DNA from: Candidatus Parcubacteria bacterium
Lineage (GTDB): Bacteria; Patescibacteriota; Patescibacteriia; UBA1558; GWA2-36-10
Direction: 5' to 3'
Assembly: GCA_003599205.1 (NCBI GenBank)
Contig: QZJA01000016.1
Span: 1 to 29,379, forward strand
DNA length: 29,379 bases
This document shows, piece by piece, positions 6,462 to 12,879 of this stretch. The notes under the pieces are model-generated. The model was not told the DNA's origin. It made no database searches and worked only from the letters and a program-made list of their open reading frames with translations. The first letter of the stretch is position 1; every line of letters starts with the position of its first letter. A program made the translations under genes and the position numbers.

Positions 6462-7046
6462 TTACGAAACAGGAAGAGCGACGGACTTGATCTTCTGACC
6501 CAGGTACTTGTCTGGCAACAAGATCCGCAATAGGAGCGGCTCGCCCGATTTGCGCCAGCGCCGGCTGAGGTTGATGCTCCCGTTGCGGGAGTTGTACTTG
6601 TCGGAGCCGGCTTTTTCCTGCTCCCAGAACAAGATGCCTTGGTCCTTGACGACGTCGCCGTTCTCGAAAGTGACTTCCACATCTCCCATCTTGAGCGGCA
6701 GCGGGGTAGCCGAGATGTAGAAGAGGGCCACGCGGGCCATGCAGAGCTTCTGTTGAACCAGCGGCTTGATTTCGCTGACGTCGCGAGCGGCGACAGCACT
6801 GCCACGATCAGCTGCCTGGTCAGCCCTGGCCAACGCGATCTTGAGATCGTCCCACTGGGCGAAGAAGATCTTGCTGTGGCTGGGCAGCTCCCACAGGACA
6901 GCTTGCGGCTGGTCCTTCCACTCCCAGCTCAGAGGCAGCTCCTTGGCCTGGGCGTTCGTCACCGTCGACGGGTAGTTGCCCGCCACATTGGCACAGCCCG
7001 AGCAGATGAACAGGGTCAAGCAGGCGTAGATGAGTAGGGTTTTCAT
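6462..7046 (-). CDS. Putative lipoprotein, 194 aa, unknown function
   Basis: The N-terminus has MKT, a hydrophobic stretch and a lipobox ending ICSGC, so the protein is predicted to be cleaved and lipid-anchored at Cys18. The mature part mixes beta-rich segments (GDVEVTFENGDVV, GILFWEQEK, EPLLLRILLP) with a helical, Ala-rich segment around residues 70-105. No catalytic motif is recognisable. Its ATG overlaps the stop of the beta-propeller gene (7043-7046, ATGA), so the two are translationally coupled and may form one envelope complex. Codon use is GC-rich, unlike the housekeeping genes to the right. Long antisense frames over this gene look like shadows of its GC-rich codons. Confidence 0.78.
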   Translation of the reverse strand: MKTLLIYACLTLFICSGCANVAGNYPSTVTNAQAKELPLSWEWKDQPQAVLWELPSHSKIFFAQWDDLKIALARADQAADRGSAVAARDVSEIKPLVQQKLCMARVALFYISATPLPLKMGDVEVTFENGDVVKDQGILFWEQEKAGSDKYNSRNGSINLSRRWRKSGEPLLLRILLPDKYLGQKIKSVALPVS

Positions 7047-8008
7047 GGTTTTCTCCTCCCGAAGAAGGTGACTTGGTGGTTTTCTTCTTCCTCGTTGTTG
7101 TGGAAGACGCGGTCTGACCAGCCGTACATGACGGCCAGAGTATCTGGGTTTAGCCAGAAGTATTGGGCTTGGCTACTGGCTTTTACTCCGTTAACTCGGA
7201 TTATCTTTTTTTCTTTTGGAGCATGGAACTCCAAAATATCGCCAGAGCTGTAAGGCAGTACCAGTAGTAGGTCTTCCAGGTAGAAGACGCCTTGTAGCTG
7301 GCTACCCAGCGGGCTATCCTTGATTGCTCCAGGGTTTTTTAGCCCGCGGATTGTTTCCTGGATTTCTCCGCTGAGTCCAAAAACAGTAACGGAATAATCG
7401 GTATCGGTGATAACAGCCACTCGCTGTCTGTTATATGACCAGGAGTTACGGAAACTCCAGATAGGGAAGGGGTCTTGCGTTTGGCGGGGGATAGACATAA
7501 TATCGTTTAATCGCTGTCCACCACTGTCTAGAAGCGACAAGGTGAAGAACCAATCTCCATCCTGGATGGATATAGTGTTGAGCAAAAAGTAGTCGTTGTT
7601 TTCGGAGACAGTCAGATTTCTGGCGAAGATAGCGCCCTGGATAGCAATACTGTCCTTGGGGAATCGCTGTTGCTTCAGATCAGTATAGATAAGCGTGGGG
7701 GGCATAGCCTTGAGCATAACAAATCCGTCGGAAGTATTGATCAGAGAGTTCGGTTGATTACATTCGCCCGGACCTTCTCCTTCGACGGAGTATTCTTTCC
7801 AGGAGTTGTTTTTAGACAACTCAATGATAGTACTCAAGCCAGAATCAAGGATGTAGCAGTTCTGTCCTACGGCAATCACCTGACTGCCGATATGGAGGAG
7901 TTCTTCCTCCTGGCTACCATAGCTGAATTGCTCTTGGAAATACCAGTTTTCTACTGTGTACTCACTGGTATTTACAAAGAGTAGACTCGCTAGCAGTAAG
8001 CAGAGCAT
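7043..8008 (-). CDS. Secreted 6-bladed beta-propeller-like protein
   Basis: The 321-aa protein has a short hydrophobic N-terminus (about residues 1-13), likely an export signal. Repeated beta-rich units follow. The phrase GEGPGE near residues 76-81 matches the G-x-GPGEF signature of the 6-bladed beta-propeller family, NHL-like extracytoplasmic proteins. Such propellers usually bind ligands or partners at the surface; no enzyme motif is visible. The start is supported by a strong Shine-Dalgarno (GGAGGTG, four bases from ATG) and the promoter at 8078-8106. It is first in an operon with the lipoprotein (4-base overlap) and probably the 79-aa peptide. Family call moderate; exact role unknown. Confidence 0.72.
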   Translation of the reverse strand: MLCLLLASLLFVNTSEYTVENWYFQEQFSYGSQEEELLHIGSQVIAVGQNCYILDSGLSTIIELSKNNSWKEYSVEGEGPGECNQPNSLINTSDGFVMLKAMPPTLIYTDLKQQRFPKDSIAIQGAIFARNLTVSENNDYFLLNTISIQDGDWFFTLSLLDSGGQRLNDIMSIPRQTQDPFPIWSFRNSWSYNRQRVAVITDTDYSVTVFGLSGEIQETIRGLKNPGAIKDSPLGSQLQGVFYLEDLLLVLPYSSGDILEFHAPKEKKIIRVNGVKASSQAQYFWLNPDTLAVMYGWSDRVFHNNEEEENHQVTFFGRRKP

Positions 8009-8077
8009 TTTTCACCTCCTTTCAGAGGATTTGGTCTGTTTTGGTGGCTTTTGGTTGTCAGAGAACATTAATAAGTT

Positions 8078-8106
8078 ATTAAAGTACAGGTAATCATTTT
8101 TGTCAA
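8078..8106 (-). promoter_or_regulatory. Sigma70-type promoter for the beta-propeller operon
   Basis: On the minus strand TTGACA (8101-8106) is separated by exactly 17 bases from TTTAAT (8078-8083). This matches the -35 perfectly and the -10 at five of six positions. The start codon is at 8008, giving a leader of about 60 bases. Confidence 0.75.
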
Positions 8107-8147
8107 TATTTTAGTATGATTATTTTTGGTAATGTTTTTCGTTAATA

Positions 8148-8206
8148 TTAAAAAATAAAAAGGGGCTCACCGCGCAACTGGGGGGAGTGCTGCTGCGATG
8201 AGCCCC
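8148..8206 (-). terminator. Intrinsic terminator of the c-di-GMP riboswitch operon
   Basis: On the minus strand GGGGCTCA (8199-8206) pairs with TGAGCCCC (8162-8169) around an imperfect inner hairpin, followed by TTTTTATTTTTTAA. Two more hairpins precede it: CCCTGC/GCAGGG (8209-8226) and an ATCAT-centred stem (8229-8257, one bulge). The 3' end is thus unusually structured, perhaps protecting the message or making a 3' UTR-derived RNA. Confidence 0.78.
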
Positions 8207-8298
8207 AGCCCTGCTCTAAGGCAGGGAGCTGGTAATCATAGGAGCATGATTAACCAGGAGTAAGTGTTGATTCGTTGGACATGACCTTGTCTGTCTTT

Positions 8299-8364
8299 CT
8301 AGCGGCGGAGCCACCAGAAGAGGTCAATCAGGGTCAAGACCACGATCACGATCTCGCGTTCCAT
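8299..8364 (-). CDS. Candidate 21-aa membrane microprotein
   Basis: The frame reads MEREIVIVVLTLIDLFWWLRR and stop. A charged N-terminus, a hydrophobic core of about 14 residues with two Trp, and a double-Arg end give a plausible single short membrane helix. AGAGGTGA lies just upstream of the ATG, as strong as the sites of the longer neighbours. It follows the receiver-like gene on the same strand, before the terminator. Too short for homology. It could also be a leader peptide or chance. Confidence 0.42.
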   Translation of the reverse strand: MEREIVIVVLTLIDLFWWLRR

Positions 8365-8408
8365 TGCTCACCTCTTTTCATTTGGTTGGAGGGACTCCCC
8401 CCAGCAAA

Positions 8409-8834
8409 TTAACAAGAGACAGCGAAGAAGGTCTCGAGATACTCGACGAAGCTGTTGACGTTGAAGGGCTTTTTCCAGAAATGCGCTCCGTAGAGCTTCT
8501 GGAGTTTTTCGATCTTCTCCATGTGCTTCTTGTCGTGGACAAGAGAGCTCATCAGAACTACCGAGCAGTTACGACCCAGTTCCATGTCGTAGATCAGTCC
8601 GCAGAGCCAGCCGCCGTCCACTTCGCCGGTTTCGGCGATGACCAGATCGGGGAAGGGCCGGAGATGCACTAGCAGGCCAATGACATCAACCGGGCTGGTC
8701 ACCAGCTTGGGTCGATTGTCTTGTCCAATCACGACGTTGGCATAGACCTCGTGGCCCTTGCCATGGCACTCCAGAGCAGAGCGAAGCGTCCGGAGAGTGT
8801 CGTAGTTATTGTCGTAGATGAAGATGCGCGACAT
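8409..8834 (-). CDS. Receiver-like (CheY-fold) protein lacking the phosphoacceptor Asp
   Basis: The 141-aa protein has the beta1 motif IFIYDNN (Asp8), PDLVIAE at 62-68, VDGGWL, VVLMSS at 92-97 and WKKPF at 120-124. These match the order of a response-regulator receiver, including the conserved Ser/Thr and Lys (Lys122). The residue at the phosphorylation position is Glu68 instead of Asp, and the second acidic residue after beta1 is Asn9. A loop at about 30-55 is longer than usual. It is a stand-alone domain without output. It may be a phosphorylation-independent protein locked in an active-like state. An AAGGAGGA site seven bases before ATG fixes the start. Expression should depend on the c-di-GMP riboswitches upstream. 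Confidence 0.75.
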   Translation of the reverse strand: MSRIFIYDNNYDTLRTLRSALECHGKGHEVYANVVIGQDNRPKLVTSPVDVIGLLVHLRPFPDLVIAETGEVDGGWLCGLIYDMELGRNCSVVLMSSLVHDKKHMEKIEKLQKLYGAHFWKKPFNVNSFVEYLETFFAVSC

Positions 8835-8871
8835 TTTAGAATCCTCCTTGAGGTGGGTGGTTCAACCTTCC

Positions 8872-9042
8872 TTATTCGGAAAGGCCTTTTTCTACGACCT
8901 TGGCCAGTTGTTCTTCGGTCAGTAGACCGAGTACGACTGTTCGAAATCTATCTTGAAGGACCTTGCTGTCATAGTCCATGTTTTCGTTGAGGCGTCTGAC
9001 ATGGCCTTGGAATTCTCTGATCATCAGGTTTTTGCGGTTCAT
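8872..9042 (-). CDS. Small hypothetical protein, 56 aa, first gene behind the tandem riboswitch
   Basis: I do not recognise the family. The start at 9042 (MNRKNLMIREF) is preferred over the longer frame from 9093 because GGGAG lies at the right distance before it, and the upstream codons run into the region just after the terminator hairpin. The product is charged and helical (REFQGHVRRLNENMDYDSK, then LGLLTEEQLAKVVEKGLSE), without Cys, signal peptide or membrane segment. The tail LTEEQLAKVVEKG resembles a short amphipathic interaction helix. It sits 37 bases before the receiver-like gene and is probably co-transcribed, so it may be its partner. Confidence 0.62.
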   Translation of the reverse strand: MNRKNLMIREFQGHVRRLNENMDYDSKVLQDRFRTVVLGLLTEEQLAKVVEKGLSE

Positions 9043-9076
9043 ATATTTCTCCCTTTCTTGCCCGCGTTGGCCAAAC

Positions 9077-9107
9077 AAAAAAGTCTCAGACATGAGACAT
9101 TTTTTGA
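9077..9107 (-). terminator. Terminator of the second riboswitch module
   Basis: On the minus strand GTCTCA and TGAGAC enclose a 4-base loop and are followed by six T. The stem can extend by A-T pairs. It sits between the second aptamer and the first gene, so it is the expression platform. Its left arm region (TGTCTCAT) can also pair with the aptamer's 5' strand ATGAGGCA (plus positions 9187-9194, one G-U), a possible antiterminator. Confidence 0.8.
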
Positions 9108-9128
9108 TAGACCAAACCTAAAATCAAC

Positions 9129-9194
9129 GCCGGTTACGCTACTAGCTCCAGACTGTCCAAGCGTCCAAATACAGACAGTCTTTCTTTGCCTCAT
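9129..9194 (-). promoter_or_regulatory. Cyclic di-GMP-II riboswitch aptamer, copy 2 (gene-proximal)
   Basis: On the minus strand the order is AAGAAA, stem arm AGACTGTC, loop with GTATTTGGACGCTTG, stem arm GACAGTCT, then GGAGCTAGTAGCGTAACCGG. It aligns along its length with the class II c-di-GMP aptamer as I remember it from Clostridium (AAATTGGGCACTTG ... GAGTTAGTAGTGCAACCG). ACGC/GCGT here replaces GCAC/GTGC there, a compensatory change in the pseudoknot. The ligand is inferred from this match. Confidence 0.87.
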
Positions 9195-9231
9195 CTATTT
9201 AACACTTAAAGTTATAAAGGAACTGTTTTAC

Positions 9232-9255
9232 AAAAAAACACCTATAGTAGGCGTT
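9232..9255 (-). terminator. Terminator of the first riboswitch module
   Basis: On the minus strand AACGCCTA-CTA-TAGGTGTT (one G-U) is followed by a T-run. Its left portion ACGCCTACTA is complementary, with one bulged C, to TAGTAGCGT inside the preceding aptamer (plus 9292-9300). That gives a mutually exclusive antiterminator. A small ACCAAT/ATTGGT hairpin lies between aptamer and terminator. Confidence 0.78.
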
Positions 9256-9284
9256 TCCAGTAAAACCAATAAATTGGTCCTTAT

Positions 9285-9350
9285 GCCGGTTACGCTACTA
9301 GCTCCGCATGATCCAAGCGTCCAAATACAGATCATGTTTCTTAGCCTCAT
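9285..9350 (-). promoter_or_regulatory. Cyclic di-GMP-II riboswitch aptamer, copy 1 (promoter-proximal)
   Basis: It shares nearly all loop and pseudoknot sequence with copy 2 (GTATTTGGACGCTTG and GGAGCTAGTAGCGTAACCGG). The stem differs: CATGATC/GATCATG plus one G-U here, against AGACTGTC/GACAGTCT there. Conserved loops with a fully compensated stem are strong internal evidence for a functional RNA aptamer. Confidence 0.88.
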
Positions 9351-9384
9351 TAGATGAGTGGGTATTGAATTGTTAATATTTAAC

Positions 9385-9413
9385 ACCTTATCATAAATGT
9401 TGACTTTTGTCAA
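9385..9413 (-). promoter_or_regulatory. Candidate promoter for the riboswitch operon
   Basis: On the minus strand a perfect TTGACA (9408-9413) is followed after 17 bases by TAAGGT, a weak -10. Transcription would start about 25-30 bases before the first aptamer. TTGACAAAAGTCAA is itself an inverted repeat and may bind a regulator. Confidence 0.4.
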
Positions 9414-9443
9414 TAGTAATTATTTTGTTAATAAAATTAATCA

Positions 9444-9506
9444 TTGAAAAAAAGTATAAATTATGGTATTTTATAGACATGAATCCCATTAAAAATTCAT
9501 GGGATT
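9444..9506 (+). promoter_or_regulatory. Candidate promoter and leader hairpin for the 534-aa membrane protein gene
   Basis: TTGAAA (9444-9449), 17 bases, TATTTT (9467-9472). The leader then holds a perfect 8-bp hairpin AATCCCAT/ATGGGATT (9482-9489/9499-9506), 34 bases before the ATG. The hairpin has no T-run, so it is not a terminator. Confidence 0.4.
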
Positions 9507-9540
9507 AGGCGGCAGTATAACTATATAAATTTCTAACGGA

Positions 9541-11145
9541 ATGAAAATATCAGAAGAAATTGTGCTGTTATTTACCAAAATACAGCAAATTTATAAAAAA
9601 AGGGAAGAGCTCAGCCGAGTGGAAAACAAAGTTGAAGTCGAAGAAATTGCTAGTCATTTTTCCGCCCTTTATGAAAAATTGAGAAATAGCGTAGATTTTA
9701 AAGAAGTACATTTGCTTCGACGTTTTGCCATTGAAAGAAATATCAAACGACGTTTTATCATGGAAATGCTCAAGCCGGAGATTGCCGTCAGTTTGGTTGA
9801 AGATTTGGTGCGTTCACGCTATCTGCCAAACAAAGCTATTCCTGAATACTATGTCCAAGGGGTAGAAAAAATTATTGAAAAATATAATAAATTATTTTTA
9901 TTGATGAATGACCTGTATCACGGCGACGAGATCACTAATTTGTTTGACTGGTTGATATCAGTGGAAGCTTGCGAGATCGATATGTTGCTCAAGCCGGAAG
10001 ATATAGAAGATTCAGTGATTGAAGCTATGTATCAGGTGACTAAGCCGAGGATAAAAATCAAAGGCGATGATTTGAGTATCAGAGAAAAAAACATTCAGCT
10101 TTATATCGCTATACATAAGGCCTTGGTAAAATCAGATGACACTATTATTTCTTATCATTTGCTTAATCTTTATTATCCCGAGTGGTTGAATGCCAACGAT
10201 GAGATGATAAAAAATATAGCAACTCATCTTTTGGAAATACATCGCACCATAAACTATCATCTCAAACATCCTTACCAGCGTAGAATATTAAGTTCTATTA
10301 GCGAGCCAGTAGTGACTTTTCAAATTTTATATGAACTTATCTTAAATCATGGCAAAGATATTGAGCAATTGTTAGTAGATCCAGATCATCTACAGAGTGA
10401 AGCTAAATTGTTGATCAACCAAAAATACAAAAAAATACGTTTGCGTATAAGCAAAGCCTCAGTCAGAGCGATAATCTATATATTTATTACTAAAGTTGCT
10501 TTTGCTTTCTTGGTGGAATTCCCTTATGAAATGTATGTTATAAATTATGTCAATTATTTCAACTTAGGCATAAATGTAGTCTTCCCACCTTTACTTATGT
10601 TTTTGGTTACCTTGACCATAGTCCCACCAAGTAAAGAGAATACCAATAAGATTTTAGAGAATTTGAATTCTCTAATTTATGGTCATCCAGAGAACTCTAT
10701 TTTGTGTCAGCTCAAAACAAAATACAAAAAAAGCACCAGTTACCAGATATTCTATTATTTCATGTACACCTTACTTTACGTTATAGTGTTTGGTTCTATT
10801 ATTTATATGCTTAGAAGGCTTGATTTTAACCTCTTATCTGGCGCTATTTTCTTATTCTTCCTAACAGCGGTGAGCTTTTTTTCTGTCAGAATACGTTCTA
10901 CTGCCAAGGAGCTTAAAGTCGTTAATACTCATGAGGGAGTAGGATCATTTTTGATCAGTTTTTTCTCCATGCCAGTAGTATCAGCTGGGCGTTGGATGGC
11001 TACTAGATTCAGAAAATTAAACCTCTTTGCTTTTATTATGGACTATATAATAGAAGCTCCATTTAAGCTATTTGTGTCTGCTTTTGAAGATTGGATTGGT
11101 TTTATGAAGGAGAAAAAAGAAGAAGTTTATCATGACAACCAATAA
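9541..11145 (+). CDS. Conserved hypothetical membrane protein, 534 aa
   Basis: No named family is recognised, though long proteins of this look recur in Patescibacteria. Residues 1-300 are soluble, helical and charged. From about 308 the protein is membrane-embedded: hydrophobic segments lie near 310-325, 338-365, 400-422 and 428-450, and a last hydrophobic stretch near 476-520 may be amphipathic. The C-terminal tail is charged. The large cytoplasmic domain before the membrane part suggests a sensor, scaffold or transporter-associated role, but nothing shows which. There is no clear Shine-Dalgarno, in contrast to the minus-strand genes to the left. The end overlaps the SpoU-type gene by 14 bases, so the two are probably co-translated. 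Confidence 0.8.
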   Translation: MKISEEIVLLFTKIQQIYKKREELSRVENKVEVEEIASHFSALYEKLRNSVDFKEVHLLRRFAIERNIKRRFIMEMLKPEIAVSLVEDLVRSRYLPNKAIPEYYVQGVEKIIEKYNKLFLLMNDLYHGDEITNLFDWLISVEACEIDMLLKPEDIEDSVIEAMYQVTKPRIKIKGDDLSIREKNIQLYIAIHKALVKSDDTIISYHLLNLYYPEWLNANDEMIKNIATHLLEIHRTINYHLKHPYQRRILSSISEPVVTFQILYELILNHGKDIEQLLVDPDHLQSEAKLLINQKYKKIRLRISKASVRAIIYIFITKVAFAFLVEFPYEMYVINYVNYFNLGINVVFPPLLMFLVTLTIVPPSKENTNKILENLNSLIYGHPENSILCQLKTKYKKSTSYQIFYYFMYTLLYVIVFGSIIYMLRRLDFNLLSGAIFLFFLTAVSFFSVRIRSTAKELKVVNTHEGVGSFLISFFSMPVVSAGRWMATRFRKLNLFAFIMDYIIEAPFKLFVSAFEDWIGFMKEKKEEVYHDNQ

Positions 11146-11599
11146 GAAATTTTATATTATTGCTCACAATATACGCAGTTTGTATAATATAGGCACGATG
11201 TTTAGGACAGCTGATGCTTTGGGAGTAGATCAGCTGTTTTTGACTGGTTATAGTGGCCAGCCGCCAAGAAAAGAGATTTCAAAAGTAGCTTTGGGAGCTG
11301 ACGAATCTGTGCCATGGCAGCATTATAAAAGCCTTACCTATTTGGTAGACAAACTCAAAAATCAGGGAGTAAAAATTGTCATTTTGGAAAAGAGTAAGGA
11401 TTCAGTTGATTATAGAAAATTTAAACCAAGTTTTCCTTTGGCGCTTATAGTCGGCAATGAAGTTCGAGGTGTATCTGCAGACACTTTGAAAAAAGCCGAC
11501 AAGGTTATAGAATTGCCCATGGCTGGCATCAAGGAGTCACTCAATGTTGGTGTAGCTTTGGGAGCAGCTGGGTACTATCTAAATAGTTTTAGGGATTGA
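11132..11599 (+). CDS. TrmH/SpoU-family RNA 2'-O-methyltransferase
   Basis: The 155-aa protein is a compact SPOUT (knotted) methyltransferase. Motif 1 is HNIRSLYNIGTMFRTADALG near residues 12-31, with the Arg of FRTA. Motif 2 is LIVGNEVRGV near 109-118. Motif 3 is ELPMAGIKESLNVGVALG near 127-144. These build the SAM-binding knot. The substrate is a tRNA or rRNA ribose, which sequence alone does not fix. It lacks an N-terminal RNA-binding extension, so it is a minimal form. It overlaps the preceding membrane protein by 14 bases and is followed directly by a terminator. Confidence 0.9.
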   Translation: MTTNKKFYIIAHNIRSLYNIGTMFRTADALGVDQLFLTGYSGQPPRKEISKVALGADESVPWQHYKSLTYLVDKLKNQGVKIVILEKSKDSVDYRKFKPSFPLALIVGNEVRGVSADTLKKADKVIELPMAGIKESLNVGVALGAAGYYLNSFRD

Positions 11600-11621
11600 G
11601 TGGCTAAGGGGCCACTTTTTT
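11600..11621 (+). terminator. Intrinsic terminator after the SpoU-type methylase
   Basis: GTGGC-TAAGGG-GCCAC followed by six T, starting right at the methylase stop codon. Confidence 0.72.
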
Positions 11622-11629
11622 GCTATAAT
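11621..11629 (+). promoter_or_regulatory. Extended -10 promoter for the kinase/PduL/AckA unit
   Basis: TGC-TATAAT is a perfect -10 hexamer with an upstream TG. It begins on the last base of the terminator's T-run and 28 bases before the next ATG. No good -35 is seen, which fits an extended -10 promoter. Confidence 0.55.
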
Positions 11630-11656
11630 AAAGATATAAACATTAACTAAATTACA

Positions 11657-11884
11657 ATGTCACTAAACAAAATAATGGAAGTGATATTTTCCTTGGTCAT
11701 GTTGTTATTTTTGGCAATTATTGTCCTAGGAATTTTAGTCGGTATTACCATAGTTCAGCAACTTGCTGAATATGAAATCAGCTTCGGCATGAGAGTTTTA
11801 TTTATCGGCGGTATGTTTGCAGTATTTATGTATATTGCCAAGTTGATTGTTGATAAGATCAACGAATATCATCGCTATATTTAA
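11657..11884 (+). CDS. Small membrane protein, 75 aa
   Basis: Two hydrophobic helices are visible, at about residues 8-33 and 42-63. A short charged loop (QQLAEYEIS) lies between them, and the basic/aromatic tail reads VDKINEYHRYI. No family is recognised. It is first in the unit behind the extended -10 promoter and ends 8 bases before the PfkB-family kinase gene. Conservation with those genes would be needed to link it to their metabolism. Confidence 0.65.
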   Translation: MSLNKIMEVIFSLVMLLFLAIIVLGILVGITIVQQLAEYEISFGMRVLFIGGMFAVFMYIAKLIVDKINEYHRYI

Positions 11885-11892
11885 AAACAAAA

Positions 11893-12879
11893 ATGTTGAA
11901 AAATAAAATCACTACAATCGGCGGAGCTACGCGCGATATTATGTTTTATACTAATGACATGGTGTTGGTTGACAACAAACATGATTTGCTTCGCAAAAAA
12001 CTTATAGGTTTTGAATACGGTGCCAAAGTATATAGCAAGGATTTAATTTTTACTTTTGGCGGTGGCGGTATGAATACAGCTGTAAATTTTGCCAACTTAG
12101 GACTCAAAACTCAGACTATTCTAGCGATTGGTACTGACATTATTGGTCACGAAATATTGGCCGAGCTCAGAGATAAAAAGATATCTACCAAACTGGTTCA
12201 AATCAATGCCAAAACTATTTCTGGTACATCTTTTGTTATCAATGTCGGTAAATTCAATGAACATGTTATTTTTGCTTACCGTGGTGCCAATAATAAAATT
12301 GATTTGAGCAGAGCTATAGTTAAGAAAATTAATACTCCTTGGGTTTATCTAAGCTCTTTGTCAGGTAATTTCAAAGTCGGTCTAGCTAATTTGTTTGAGC
12401 AGTGTGAGAAAAAGAAAATAAAAATCGCTTGGAACCCCGGTAGTAGACAATTAAAGACAGGATTAAGAGCTTTAGCTAAATATATGAAGAGCACTACTGT
12501 TTTTATTGTTAATCGTGATGAAGCTTTGGAACTAGTAATGAGCGTGAAGAAAAAAGAAACAAAAGATAATATTAAGAGTAGTTTGAAATTTTTACATCAG
12601 TCTGGACAGAAAATTACAGTTATAACCGACGGTCATCGTGGAGCTCATGTCTATGACGGAGATAAATATTATTTTAAAGCGGCTATCAAAACCAAAGGCA
12701 TTAATACTACTGGTGCTGGTGATGCTTTCGGAGCGGCTTTTGTGGCTGGTATTATCAAGTATAATAGTATTGAAAAAGCTCTAAAATTAGCTGTTTTAAA
12801 CAGCAACTCAGTTATTGCAAAGATTGGCGCTCAGCGCGGTATTCTCCAAGCAAGTGATTTAAGAAAATATAAGCTATGA
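11893..12879 (+). CDS. PfkB/ribokinase-family carbohydrate kinase
   Basis: This 328-aa kinase phosphorylates a sugar or nucleoside using ATP. The N-terminal substrate motif is FGGGGMNTAVNFANLG near residues 55-70. The C-terminal signature NTTGAGDAFGAAF near 274-286 holds the catalytic Asp and the anion hole. ITVITDGHRGAHVY precedes it. The substrate cannot be read from sequence; ribokinase, adenosine kinase-like and fructokinase-like activities all occur in this family. The end overlaps pduL by 4 bases (ATGA), so it is coupled to the acyl-phosphate pathway genes. A shared catabolic route from a sugar or nucleoside to acetyl phosphate is a reasonable inference. Confidence 0.9.
   Translation: MLKNKITTIGGATRDIMFYTNDMVLVDNKHDLLRKKLIGFEYGAKVYSKDLIFTFGGGGMNTAVNFANLGLKTQTILAIGTDIIGHEILAELRDKKISTKLVQINAKTISGTSFVINVGKFNEHVIFAYRGANNKIDLSRAIVKKINTPWVYLSSLSGNFKVGLANLFEQCEKKKIKIAWNPGSRQLKTGLRALAKYMKSTTVFIVNRDEALELVMSVKKKETKDNIKSSLKFLHQSGQKITVITDGHRGAHVYDGDKYYFKAAIKTKGINTTGAGDAFGAAFVAGIIKYNSIEKALKLAVLNSNSVIAKIGAQRGILQASDLRKYKL

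Noticed and set aside
6407..7037. Long open frames on both strands over the lipoprotein gene
   Set aside because: They are frame shadows of a GC-rich gene: low-complexity Ser/Arg products without ribosome sites, against a clear lipobox protein in the chosen frame.
8244..8290. Ten-codon frame on the minus strand after the 21-aa ORF
   Set aside because: Too short, with only a weak AAGG before it and no distinctive composition.
8872..9093. Longer 73-aa form of the small gene behind the riboswitch
   Set aside because: The start at 9093 falls within or right after the terminator hairpin and lacks a ribosome site, while 9042 has one.
9129..9350. c-di-GMP class I (GEMM) riboswitch
   Set aside because: GGACGC and GTAGC-TAACCG recall it, but the single long stem with the TTTGGACGCTTG loop and the AGTAGCGTAACCG strand fit class II far better.
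9129..9350. CRISPR-like direct repeats
   Set aside because: Only two copies about 90 bases apart, with internal stem covariation and terminators; no spacer array and no cas genes.
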